A DNA stretch of 64,000 bases, from NCBI GenBank assembly GCA_034664125.1, contig JAXDIG010000050.1:1-64000 (forward strand). The letters run 5' to 3'. This DNA comes from JACVRW01 sp034664125. GTDB lineage: Bacteria > Actinomycetota > Thermoleophilia > Solirubrobacterales > Thermoleophilaceae. A program made the translations under genes and the position numbers. Positions 41,168 to 48,692 of the stretch are shown here, in pieces; position 1 is the stretch's first letter, and the number at the start of each line of letters is the position of its first letter. The notes under the pieces are model-generated. The model had not been told where the DNA came from. It ran no database searches and saw only the letters and a list, made by a program, of their open reading frames with translations.

Positions 41168-41695
41168 CTAGTACCCGGCCTTGTACCCGCGCAGCCGGCC
41201 GAGCGCGGCCCCGAGCGCGATGAGCGGCTTCTGCAGCGCCACGGGGATGCCCGCGCGGTAGCTCTGCGCGCGCGTGCCGCGCAGGACCACGAACAGCTGC
41301 AGGTCGGAGAACTCGCCCTGCTCGTTGACCGTGTCCTGCTCCATGTGGTGGCCCAGCGAGGAAACGAAGGCTTCCGCGAACGTGCCGCCCGGCGACGCGA
41401 TGTGGCGCAGGTGCAGGTCCGAGTCGGTCGCGTTGTACGGGTTGCGGTGCGCGGTGCCGCGCGGCACCTCCACCGTCTCCCCGGACCCGGCCGTTACCTC
41501 GCGCCCGTCCACCTCGATCGTCGCCGTGCCGTCGAGGACCTCGAAGCGCTCCGCGTAGTCGAGGTGGACATGCGCGTCCGCCATCCCGGTGTGCGGCTTC
41601 ATCAGCCGCTCGATGATCGCGTCGGCGCCCGCCGACGATCCCTTCAGCCAGGCGCCGGTGCGCGGGTTCGTCCAGGTCCGCTCCGCGAGCGCCAT
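41168..41695 (-). CDS. Cupin-domain protein
   Basis: 175 aa. Cupin motif 1 is HVHLDYAERFEVLDG (H-x-H...E), motif 2 VPRGTAHRNPYNATDSD; this is a single conserved barrel that can hold a metal, followed by ~75 residues without recognised domain. Last gene of a four-gene operon with a monooxygenase, SDR and aldehyde dehydrogenase; its ATG overlaps the dehydrogenase stop (TGATG). Role unknown. Confidence 0.85.
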   Translation of the reverse strand: MALAERTWTNPRTGAWLKGSSAGADAIIERLMKPHTGMADAHVHLDYAERFEVLDGTATIEVDGREVTAGSGETVEVPRGTAHRNPYNATDSDLHLRHIASPGGTFAEAFVSSLGHHMEQDTVNEQGEFSDLQLFVVLRGTRAQSYRAGIPVALQKPLIALGAALGRLRGYKAGY

Positions 41696-43212
41696 CAGTC
41701 TCGCTTACCGCGCCCGTACACCAGCTTGACCAAGCGCGCGATCAGCTTGGTGCGCTTGGCCGAGTAGGGCAGCATGTGCAGGTCGCGCTTCGGCGCCAGG
41801 CGCGTGACCACGATCGCCTGGTTCTTCGTGTACTTGCGGATGCCGTCGGCGCCGTGGCGCGAGCCCAGGCCGGACGACTTCCAGCCGCCCATCGGCAGCT
41901 CCAGCGCGAGGTAGTTGATCTGCGCGTCGTTCACGGTCACTGCTCCGGCCTCCATGCGCCGCGCCAGCCGCTCGCCCTTGGCGGCGTCCTTTGTCCACAC
42001 CGACGCCTGCAGCCCGTAGGGAGAGTCGTTGGAGAGCCGCACGCCCTCCTCGGCGTCCGCCACCTTCATGATCGGCAGCGTGGGCCCGAACGTCTCCTCG
42101 TTCATGGCAGCCATCGAGTGGTCCACGTCGAGCAGCACGGTGGGCTCGTAGAAGTGGCCGTCGGAATCGGAGCGATGCCCGCCGGCGACCACGCGGGCGC
42201 CCTTCTCGACGGCGTCCCGCACGTGCGCCTCGACGATGTCCGACTGCGGCGGGTGGATCACCGCGCCGAGGTCGACGCTGCCCGGACCGCCCGGTGCGCC
42301 CTGGCGCAGCTCGCCGACCTTACGCGTGACCAGCGAGACGAACTCGTCGTAGACCGGCGCCTCGACGTACACGCGCTCGGTGGAGATGCAGGTCTGGCCC
42401 GCGTTCTGCATCGAGTAGTGCACGGCCGCGTTGGCGGCGCGCTCGAGGTCGGCGTCGGCGCACACGAGCATCGGGTCCTTGCCGCCCAGCTCCAGGGCCA
42501 GCGGCGTAAGCGTCTGGGCGGCCCGCTCCATGACCTTCCTGCCGGTCGCCGTGGATCCCGTGAACATGAGGAAGTCGACCGCGTCGACCAGCGCGCCGCC
42601 GGTTTCGCCGAAGCCCGGCGCGACCTGGTAGACGCCGTCGGGCATGCCGCACTCGCGCACGCACTCGCCCATCAGCAGCGCCGTCAGCGGCGTGACCTCG
42701 CTCGGCTTGAGGATCACCGCGTTGCCGGCGGCCATCGCGGGGATGCAGTCGCCGAACGAGTTGGTGAGCGGGTAGTTCCAGGGACCGATCACGCCCACCA
42801 CGCCGACGGGCACGTGTCGCAGGATCAGCTTGCGCCCCCTGACGAACGGCGAGGACGTCCTCACGCGCTCGTCGGCGAGGTACTTTTCGGCGTGCTTGGC
42901 CCAGAAGCCGAACGCGGACGCGGCGTAGGCCACCTCCGCCAGCTGGGCGTCCTCCCAGGCCTTGCCGGTCTCGGAGACGATCGTCTCGACGACGCGGTCC
43001 GAGTTGTCGATCACCCACTTCTGGCAGCGCCGCAGGATCTGGGCGCGGCCCTCGAAGCCGAGCGCCTCCCAGCCGGGCTGCGCGGCCCGCGCGCGCTCGA
43101 CCAGCTCCGCGATCCGCTCAGGGGCGACCACGTCGACGCTCGCGACGATCTGGCCGGTGGCCGGGTTCTCGACCTCGATCTTCTGTGTGGGAGGAGCGGC
43201 GGTGGCGGTCAT
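41695..43212 (-). CDS. NAD(P)-dependent aldehyde dehydrogenase
   Basis: 505 aa from ATG 43212. GVVGVIGPWNYPLTNSFGD for the cofactor, ILKPSEVTPLTALLMG, catalytic Glu in LALELGGKDPMLV, catalytic Cys in NAGQTCISTERVYV and NEETFGPTLPIMKV. The C-terminal ~40 residues (RLAPKRDLHMLPYSAKRTKL) resemble succinic-semialdehyde/fatty-aldehyde dehydrogenases of actinobacteria. In the operon it probably oxidises an aldehyde formed by the monooxygenase/SDR steps. Confidence 0.95.
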   Translation of the reverse strand: MTATAAPPTQKIEVENPATGQIVASVDVVAPERIAELVERARAAQPGWEALGFEGRAQILRRCQKWVIDNSDRVVETIVSETGKAWEDAQLAEVAYAASAFGFWAKHAEKYLADERVRTSSPFVRGRKLILRHVPVGVVGVIGPWNYPLTNSFGDCIPAMAAGNAVILKPSEVTPLTALLMGECVRECGMPDGVYQVAPGFGETGGALVDAVDFLMFTGSTATGRKVMERAAQTLTPLALELGGKDPMLVCADADLERAANAAVHYSMQNAGQTCISTERVYVEAPVYDEFVSLVTRKVGELRQGAPGGPGSVDLGAVIHPPQSDIVEAHVRDAVEKGARVVAGGHRSDSDGHFYEPTVLLDVDHSMAAMNEETFGPTLPIMKVADAEEGVRLSNDSPYGLQASVWTKDAAKGERLARRMEAGAVTVNDAQINYLALELPMGGWKSSGLGSRHGADGIRKYTKNQAIVVTRLAPKRDLHMLPYSAKRTKLIARLVKLVYGRGKRD

Positions 43213-43222
43213 GTGCACAACC

Positions 43223-44017
43223 CTAGCCCCGCGCCCGCTTGCGCTCACCATGCCTGCGCATGAGCTCGGAGGTTCGCAGCGCCGGGCGCCCGGCGGACGC
43301 GGCGACGCGCGCGGCCACTCCGCGCCAGCGCGGGACGGCGACCACCATCCGCTTCGAGTCGAGCAGGCCCGTCACGGCGCTCGCCACCTCCTCCGCGCTC
43401 AGCATCCGCGGCCCCGACCAGATGATCGCCGACTCCGGCTCGTTCGCCCGCTCGCGGGTCATGTCGGTGTCCGCGCCGTCCGGGCAGACGACGTGCATCT
43501 TGATCGGCAGGCCAGCCGCCATCAGATCTCCTTCCAGCGAGGTCGTGAAGCCGAGCACCCCGTGCTTGGTCGCCGCGTAGACGGCCAGCCCGGGCACCGG
43601 CGCGAACGCGGACATCGAGCCGAGGTTGATCACGTGCATGTCCCGGCCACCGCGCTGCCTCATCGCGTCGACCGCCGCGCGCGAGCCCCAGATCACCCCG
43701 AGCAGGTTCACCTCGACCTGCAGGCGAACCTCGTCGTCGGGGTGCTCCCAGGCCTTGCGCGTGCGCAGCACACCGGCGTTGTTGACCCAGACCTCGAGCG
43801 GCCCGCGCTCGATGGCGGCGCGCGCCGCCCGGCAGTGCGCCTCGGGGTCGCGCACGTCGTGCTGCAGCGAGAAGCCACCGACCGCCTCGGCCGTGGCGGC
43901 CGCCGCGTCGCCGTCGATGTCGGTCGCCAGCACGGTGTACGAGCGCCCGGCCAGCTTGCGGGCGATCTCCCGGCCGAAGCCGCGGCCGGCGCCGGTGACC
44001 ACGGCCACGCCCGGCAT
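43223..44017 (-). CDS. Short-chain dehydrogenase
   Basis: 264 aa, ATG at 44017 overlapping the stop of the monooxygenase (TGATG). AVVTGAGRGFGREIARKL, WVNNAGVLRTRKAW, NLGSMSAFAPVPGLAVYAATKHG (Ser, Tyr, Lys; quoted in parts) and VCPDGADTDM. It is likely a dehydrogenase for the alcohol or ketone handled by the same operon. Confidence 0.92.
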   Translation of the reverse strand: MPGVAVVTGAGRGFGREIARKLAGRSYTVLATDIDGDAAAATAEAVGGFSLQHDVRDPEAHCRAARAAIERGPLEVWVNNAGVLRTRKAWEHPDDEVRLQVEVNLLGVIWGSRAAVDAMRQRGGRDMHVINLGSMSAFAPVPGLAVYAATKHGVLGFTTSLEGDLMAAGLPIKMHVVCPDGADTDMTRERANEPESAIIWSGPRMLSAEEVASAVTGLLDSKRMVVAVPRWRGVAARVAASAGRPALRTSELMRRHGERKRARG

Positions 44018-45369
44018 CAGGCGGCCCGCGCGGCCATGCGCGGCTGCTCGCTCGCCGCCGCCAGCGGGCGCTTGACGCCGCGGGTGCGCTTGCGCTCGCG
44101 GGCGAGCCTGCGCATGTAGGAATGGAAGTCCACCTGGATGGTGTGGCGCGTGGAGGCGATGTAGCGCTTGCGCATGGCGCTCTCCTCGCGCTCGATCGCT
44201 CGCATCATGCGCCCGGGGTCGGGCAGCGCGGCGCTGCCCTCGAACAGGTCGGCCACCCACTCGGCTTGGCGCTCGGCGATCGGCATGATCGCCCCCAGCG
44301 GCTGCACCAGCCCGATGAAGTAGAGCCCCGGCCGCTCGGGGTGGACCACGCGCCGGTAGAGCGGGACGTAGTTGCCCGCCGTGCCCATCACCGACTCGTC
44401 GAGGAACGGGAACGTGATGCGGTAGCCGGTGCACCAGACGATCGTGTCGATCGTGGCGCTGGTGCCGTCCACGAAGTGGACAACGGGTCCGTCGATGCGC
44501 TCGAGGTTGGGCTTGACCGTGATGCGGCCGTGGCCGATGCGGCTCAGCAGGTCGGCGGAGATGGTCGGGTGAGCCTGGCCGAGCTTGTGATCAGGCGTCG
44601 GCAGTCCGTAGTTCTCCATCGGCCCCTGAACGCGCTTGACCTCGCGCATGAGCAGCGGGCGCGTGAATGCGAACGGCAGCCGGTTGGCCCAGCTCGGGGC
44701 GAGCTGGTCGAGCGGCACGCCGCCGATGAACTTGGGCATCACGTGGGCGCCACGCCGCATCGCCAGGTAGGTGGTGGCGGAGAAGCGCGAGGCTTCGGCG
44801 GCGATGTCGGTGGCCGAGTTGCCGATGCCGAGCACCAGCACGTTGCGGTCCACGATGCGCTCGTCCGGCTCGCGGTACCAGTGCGAGTGGAGCTGCTCGC
44901 CCGGGAACGACTCCTGGCCCGGGAAGGGTGGCTCGGGGTACTTGGGGTCCCAGTGATGGCCGTTCGCGACCATCACCGCGTCGTAGTGGTGCGACTCCCT
45001 CGCTCCGAGCGTGACCTCCCACCCGTCCCCCGCCGGCTCGACGCGGGTGACGTCGGTGCGGAAGCGGATCCGGTCGCGAAAGCCGAAGTGGTCGACGTAG
45101 TCCTCGAAGTAGCGGGCTATCTGGGTGTGGTGGGGGTAGTCCGGATAGTCCGCCGGCATCGGGTAGCTGGCGTACTCCATCATCGCCCGCGAGGTGTTGA
45201 TGAACAGCGAGCGGTAGGCCGACGACATGCCGTTGTCGTTGCCGTAGCGCCAGTTGCCGCCGATGCCCGAGCCCTTCTCGAAGCAGTCGAACTCGATGCC
45301 GCGCGCTTGGAGCACCTGGCAGGCCGCGATCCCGGACGAGCCCGCGCCGATGATGCACACCTTGGCCAC
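44017..45369 (-). CDS. Flavin-containing monooxygenase (FMO/Baeyer-Villiger type)
   Basis: 450 aa from GTG 45369 (the open frame extends antisense through the next gene but the FAD motif starts here). FAD motif VCIIGAGSSGIAACQVL, GIGGNWRYGND, the FMO-like hinge FPGEQLHSHWYREPD (variant of FxGxxxHxxxW), NADPH motif VLVLGIGNSATDIAAE and IVWCTGYRITFPFL. First gene of the monooxygenase-SDR-aldehyde dehydrogenase-cupin operon. Such operons handle ketones, alkanes or terpenoids; the substrate is not deducible. Confidence 0.93.
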   Translation of the reverse strand: MAKVCIIGAGSSGIAACQVLQARGIEFDCFEKGSGIGGNWRYGNDNGMSSAYRSLFINTSRAMMEYASYPMPADYPDYPHHTQIARYFEDYVDHFGFRDRIRFRTDVTRVEPAGDGWEVTLGARESHHYDAVMVANGHHWDPKYPEPPFPGQESFPGEQLHSHWYREPDERIVDRNVLVLGIGNSATDIAAEASRFSATTYLAMRRGAHVMPKFIGGVPLDQLAPSWANRLPFAFTRPLLMREVKRVQGPMENYGLPTPDHKLGQAHPTISADLLSRIGHGRITVKPNLERIDGPVVHFVDGTSATIDTIVWCTGYRITFPFLDESVMGTAGNYVPLYRRVVHPERPGLYFIGLVQPLGAIMPIAERQAEWVADLFEGSAALPDPGRMMRAIEREESAMRKRYIASTRHTIQVDFHSYMRRLARERKRTRGVKRPLAAASEQPRMAARAA

Positions 45370-45440
45370 GGTGCGCGCGAGCCTACCAAGACTGGCTGGC
45401 TGGCCAGGCAACGGCCGCGGCGCTGAGCGTGGGCTCCGAC

Positions 45441-45637
45441 CAACAGCAGCGGTAAGGCGCTGGGTACCGGTGCCGCCGGTCCGGTCCGGGGGGTTCCGCA
45501 CGAAACGGGACACATAGTCCCGGAACTTCCGGGACCCCCGGTTCGGCTTCGGCGCCAGGGGGTCCCGGAAGAACGTCGGACATATCGCCGCAACTTCGGG
45601 ACCCCCCCTCGGGCCCGGCCCTTTTATCGCTGCCGTT
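45441..45637. repeat. Composite intergenic repeat, locus C (two hairpins with GAACG..GACAT loops)
   Basis: The 302-base gap 45370-45671 holds no gene. An inverted pair AACAGCAGCGGTAA (45442-45455) and its partner (45624-45637; 12 of 14 matched) encloses two hairpins. Hairpin C1: 45486-45497 with 45531-45541, one bulge, loop containing GAAACGGGACACATAG and its own GGGAC/GTCCC stem. Hairpin C2: GGGGGTCCC (45558-45566) / GGGACCCCC (45598-45606) plus four inner pairs with one bulge, loop AACGTCGGACATATCGC. Stem sequence differs from loci A and D while the loop core is kept. Confidence 0.75.
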
Positions 45638-45671
45638 CGCCGGGGCCCGGCCCCCGCCACAACGCGGCCGC

Positions 45672-47402
45672 TCACCCGAACGTGAACGCGTAGCCGCTCA
45701 CGCCCGGCGGCAGGCGCAGCGTCAGCCGGCGATCCTCGACCTTGGGGAGCGACACGAGCCGGTAGAGGCGCTGGTCGCGCACGGTCAGGGTGCCGCCGGT
45801 CACGTCCTCGCCCGCCTCGCGCTCGGGCAGCGGGCGGCCGTCGAGCAGCACCTGCACCCGGCGCGGGCGCCCGTCGCTCGTGCCCAGCACCAGGAATATC
45901 TTGCGGGCCGTCACGCGCGCGTCGAGCCGGGCGTCGCGCACCGCGGTCGCGGATTCGCTCGACACGTTCCACGTGCCCGACAGCGAGAAGTGCACCGGCG
46001 GCAGGTCTGCCGCCCCGGCGTAGCTGCCCACCCCGGGCCGCAGCGGCGGGTCGAAGTTCTGGGCGCGCTTGTAGTTGAGGTACGTCTCCGGCGTGGCCAG
46101 ACCGGGCGACGCCGTCTCCACGCGGGTGCGGGCGGTCGCGCCCAGGCGCGAAGCGCCGGCCTCGGCCAGCAGCGCCCGGATCGCCGACTCGGTCTTCTCG
46201 TAGGAGCCCTCGCCGAAGTGCGCGTAGCGCACGCGCCCGCGCGAGTCGATCAGGTACTTGGCCGGCCAGTACTGGTTGCCCCACGCACTCCAGGTGGCGT
46301 ACTCGTTGTCCTGCGCGACCGCATAGCGCAGCTGGTTCTGGCCGATCGCGCGCTCGACGTTGTGCGCGTCGCGCTCGAACGGGAACTCGGGCGTGTGCAC
46401 GCCCACGATCGTCAGCCCGCGCCTGCGGTAGCGGGCATCCCAGGCCCGCAGGTAGGGCAGCGTGCGGATGCAGTTGATGCAGGTGTAGGTCCAGAAGTCG
46501 ACCAGGACCACCTTGCCCCGCAGAGCGCGCAGGTGAAGCGGTGCGCCCGCCGGGGTGTTGAACCAGCGCTCGTTGCCGGTGAAGTCGGGCGCCTTTCCGA
46601 GCACCGGCAGCCCGGCGCGCGGCTCCCGGCCGTGGGAGCTCTCCGCGAAGCGCGCTCGCCCGCGCAGCTCCGCCAGCCGGTCCTCGACCGCGCCGGAGCG
46701 CTCGAGCGCGCGCGTGGGGTTTGTGAGGAAGGCGGGGAAGTCGTTCGCCAGCGCGGTCTGGAAGCGCACGTCGAGGTCCGTGGCCACCGCCACCGCGGTC
46801 GCGACCATCACCGCGCCGAGCGTGCGCTGGACCGCCGGCCCGCGTCCGGCCGCCCGCAGGCGATCGAGCAAGCGCCGCCCGCCGTAGGCGATCGCCAGGA
46901 GCACCACCGCCGACCCGGCCGCGTAGCCGAGCGCCACGGCCACCAGCTCGCCGGAGGCCCCGCGCGTGGCGGACACCGACACCACCGCGGCGAGGATCGG
47001 GCCGGCGCAGGGCGCGTAGACGAACCCCAGGCCCGCGCCGACCAGCACCCCGGACCAGAAGCCGTCGCCGCGGTCGCGCGGCCCGAAGCGGGCCAGCCGC
47101 GTGAGCGGCGCCTCGATGCGCGCCGCCAGCGAGGGGACGAGCAGCGAGACGCCGAACACCAGCAGCACCACCACGGCGACCGTCCGGACGGTGCCGTTGG
47201 GCAGCCCGACCCCGTCGATCACAGACGCGAGCGCGACGATGGCAACGGTGAACGTGGCCACCAGCCCGCAGATCACTCCGAGCGGGCGGCGGCGCCCGCC
47301 GCTGCCCGTGGCGGCAAGCAACGCCGGCAGGACCGGCAGGACGCACGGAGTCAGCGCGGTACCGGCGCCGGCGACCAACGCGAACAGGACGAGCAGTACC
47401 AC
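45672..47402 (-). CDS. DipZ-like fusion: CcdA membrane domain, thioredoxin domain, C-terminal carbohydrate-binding-like domain
   Basis: 576 aa. Residues ~1-225 form six to seven helices of a CcdA/DsbD electron carrier with the cysteines of LTPCVLPVLPALL and YAPCAGPILAAV. Residues ~270-400 are a TlpA/thioredoxin domain with active site CINC (FWTYTCINCIRTLPYLRAW). Residues ~430-576 are a beta-rich C-terminal domain as in mycobacterial DipZ. It carries reducing power across the membrane to extracytoplasmic thiols. Complete and of normal length. Confidence 0.94.
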   Translation of the reverse strand: MVLLVLFALVAGAGTALTPCVLPVLPALLAATGSGGRRRPLGVICGLVATFTVAIVALASVIDGVGLPNGTVRTVAVVVLLVFGVSLLVPSLAARIEAPLTRLARFGPRDRGDGFWSGVLVGAGLGFVYAPCAGPILAAVVSVSATRGASGELVAVALGYAAGSAVVLLAIAYGGRRLLDRLRAAGRGPAVQRTLGAVMVATAVAVATDLDVRFQTALANDFPAFLTNPTRALERSGAVEDRLAELRGRARFAESSHGREPRAGLPVLGKAPDFTGNERWFNTPAGAPLHLRALRGKVVLVDFWTYTCINCIRTLPYLRAWDARYRRRGLTIVGVHTPEFPFERDAHNVERAIGQNQLRYAVAQDNEYATWSAWGNQYWPAKYLIDSRGRVRYAHFGEGSYEKTESAIRALLAEAGASRLGATARTRVETASPGLATPETYLNYKRAQNFDPPLRPGVGSYAGAADLPPVHFSLSGTWNVSSESATAVRDARLDARVTARKIFLVLGTSDGRPRRVQVLLDGRPLPEREAGEDVTGGTLTVRDQRLYRLVSLPKVEDRRLTLRLPPGVSGYAFTFG

Positions 47403-47509
47403 CTCGCCCCATCATGGCTGAGGGGACGTGTGCGAGCGCGCCGTGAGCCGGTGGGAACGTCGAGGTAGGGTTTGCGCGACGTGCGCTTGGACTACTGCAT
47501 GAATGCCTG

Positions 47510-48319
47510 ATGCCCACGATCGACGCGAACGGACAGACGCTCTACTACGAGGTCCACGGGGAGGGCGAGCCGCTGCTGTGCGTGATGGGCCTCGCCGCCG
47601 ACACGCTCGCCTGGACGCTCCAGGTGCCTGCCTTCTCCGCCGCCCACCGGTCGGTCATCTTCGACAACCGCGACGTCGGCCGGTCCTCGATGTCGGACGG
47701 TCCCTACGAGATCGCCGACATGGCCCAGGACGCGCTCGCGCTCGCCGACGCGCTCGAGCTGGACTCGTTCCACCTGCTCGGCGTCTCGATGGGCGGGGCG
47801 ATCGCTCAGGAGATCGCGCTGGCGGCCCCGGAGCGACTGCGGACCCTGACGCTCGCCGTCACGTTCCCGGCCGGCGGCGCGTGGGCGCGCAAGCTGAGCG
47901 AGGTCTGGGCTGAGCGCGTGCGCAGCATCTCGCACGAGGGGCACGTGGACGAGCTGATGCTGCTGAACTTCTCCGAGGCCTTCTTCGAGAACGCGGAGGG
48001 CGTGACGTGGCTGCGCGGCATGATGCTGCAGAACCCGCATCCACAGCCGCCGGAGGCGTTCATCCGCCAGCTCGATGCCGCCGGCCGGCACGACGCCCGC
48101 GAGCGCCTCCCCTCGCTGCGCGTGCCGACCCACGTGATCGGAGCCGAGCGCGACATCCTCGTGCCGATCTGGAAGTCGCGCGAGCTCGCGGACCTGATCC
48201 CGGACGCCCAGCTCACCGTGCTGCCCGGCTCACCGCACGGCGCGAACGTCGAGCGAGCGGAGGAGTTCAACAGCTCGGTGCTCGACTTCATCGCCGAGCG
48301 GGCCCCGGCTCCGGCCTAG
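47510..48319 (+). CDS. Alpha/beta-hydrolase
   Basis: 269 aa. Oxyanion region LLCVMGLAADTLAW (MG in place of HG), IFDNRDVGRSS, nucleophile Ser in LLGVSMGGAIAQEIAL, acid in IGAERDILVP and His in LPGSPHGANVE, so the triad is complete. It belongs to the broad TAP/3-oxoadipate enol-lactonase-like group; substrate unknown. The gene stops ten bases before the end of the convergent STAS gene. Confidence 0.92.
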   Translation: MPTIDANGQTLYYEVHGEGEPLLCVMGLAADTLAWTLQVPAFSAAHRSVIFDNRDVGRSSMSDGPYEIADMAQDALALADALELDSFHLLGVSMGGAIAQEIALAAPERLRTLTLAVTFPAGGAWARKLSEVWAERVRSISHEGHVDELMLLNFSEAFFENAEGVTWLRGMMLQNPHPQPPEAFIRQLDAAGRHDARERLPSLRVPTHVIGAERDILVPIWKSRELADLIPDAQLTVLPGSPHGANVERAEEFNSSVLDFIAERAPAPA

Positions 48320-48329
48320 CCGGAGGTGC

Positions 48330-48692
48330 TCAGGCGGCGTTCGGCGGGAGCTTCGCCAGCGCGTCGTCCAGCGTCTGGTGCACCGGCGCGGCACGGTCGA
48401 ACTCGACGATGTCGAGCACGCGCGCGACCGGCCCGCCGTCCGTGGCCACCACGCGCAGCTCCTGCCGGCGGCTGCCGAGCCGCCGCGCCAGGTTGAACAG
48501 CATCGCGATGCCGCTCGAATCGATGAACTCGAGCCCGCTGAAGTCGACCACGAGGGCGCGCGCCGACGTCGGCACCGCCTCGCCGATCGCCACTCCGGTG
48601 GAAGGCGCGCCTGCGAGGTCGAGCTCGCCGGTCACGTGGGCGATCACCACGTCTCCGCGCTCTTCGATCTCGACTTGAACCAGGTCCATCAC
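48330..48692 (-). CDS. STAS-domain anti-sigma factor antagonist (RsbV/SpoIIAA-like)
   Basis: 120 aa. VAHVTGELDLAGAPSTG-type start and the phosphorylation loop FSGLEFIDSSGIAMLFNLAR with S59/S60 as the candidate phospho-site. When unphosphorylated it would sequester an anti-sigma kinase. Its start overlaps the stop of the upstream phosphatase/kinase fusion (ATGA), so all partner-switch functions are made from one mRNA. Confidence 0.94.
   Translation of the reverse strand: MMDLVQVEIEERGDVVIAHVTGELDLAGAPSTGVAIGEAVPTSARALVVDFSGLEFIDSSGIAMLFNLARRLGSRRQELRVVATDGGPVARVLDIVEFDRAAPVHQTLDDALAKLPPNAA

Noticed and set aside
44017..47517. A 1166-codon minus-strand open frame through the monooxygenase, locus C repeat and antisense of dipZ's frame
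   Set aside because: Only its last 451 codons, from the GTG at 45369, carry FMO motifs. The rest overlaps a well-supported gene in another frame and is an effect of high GC.
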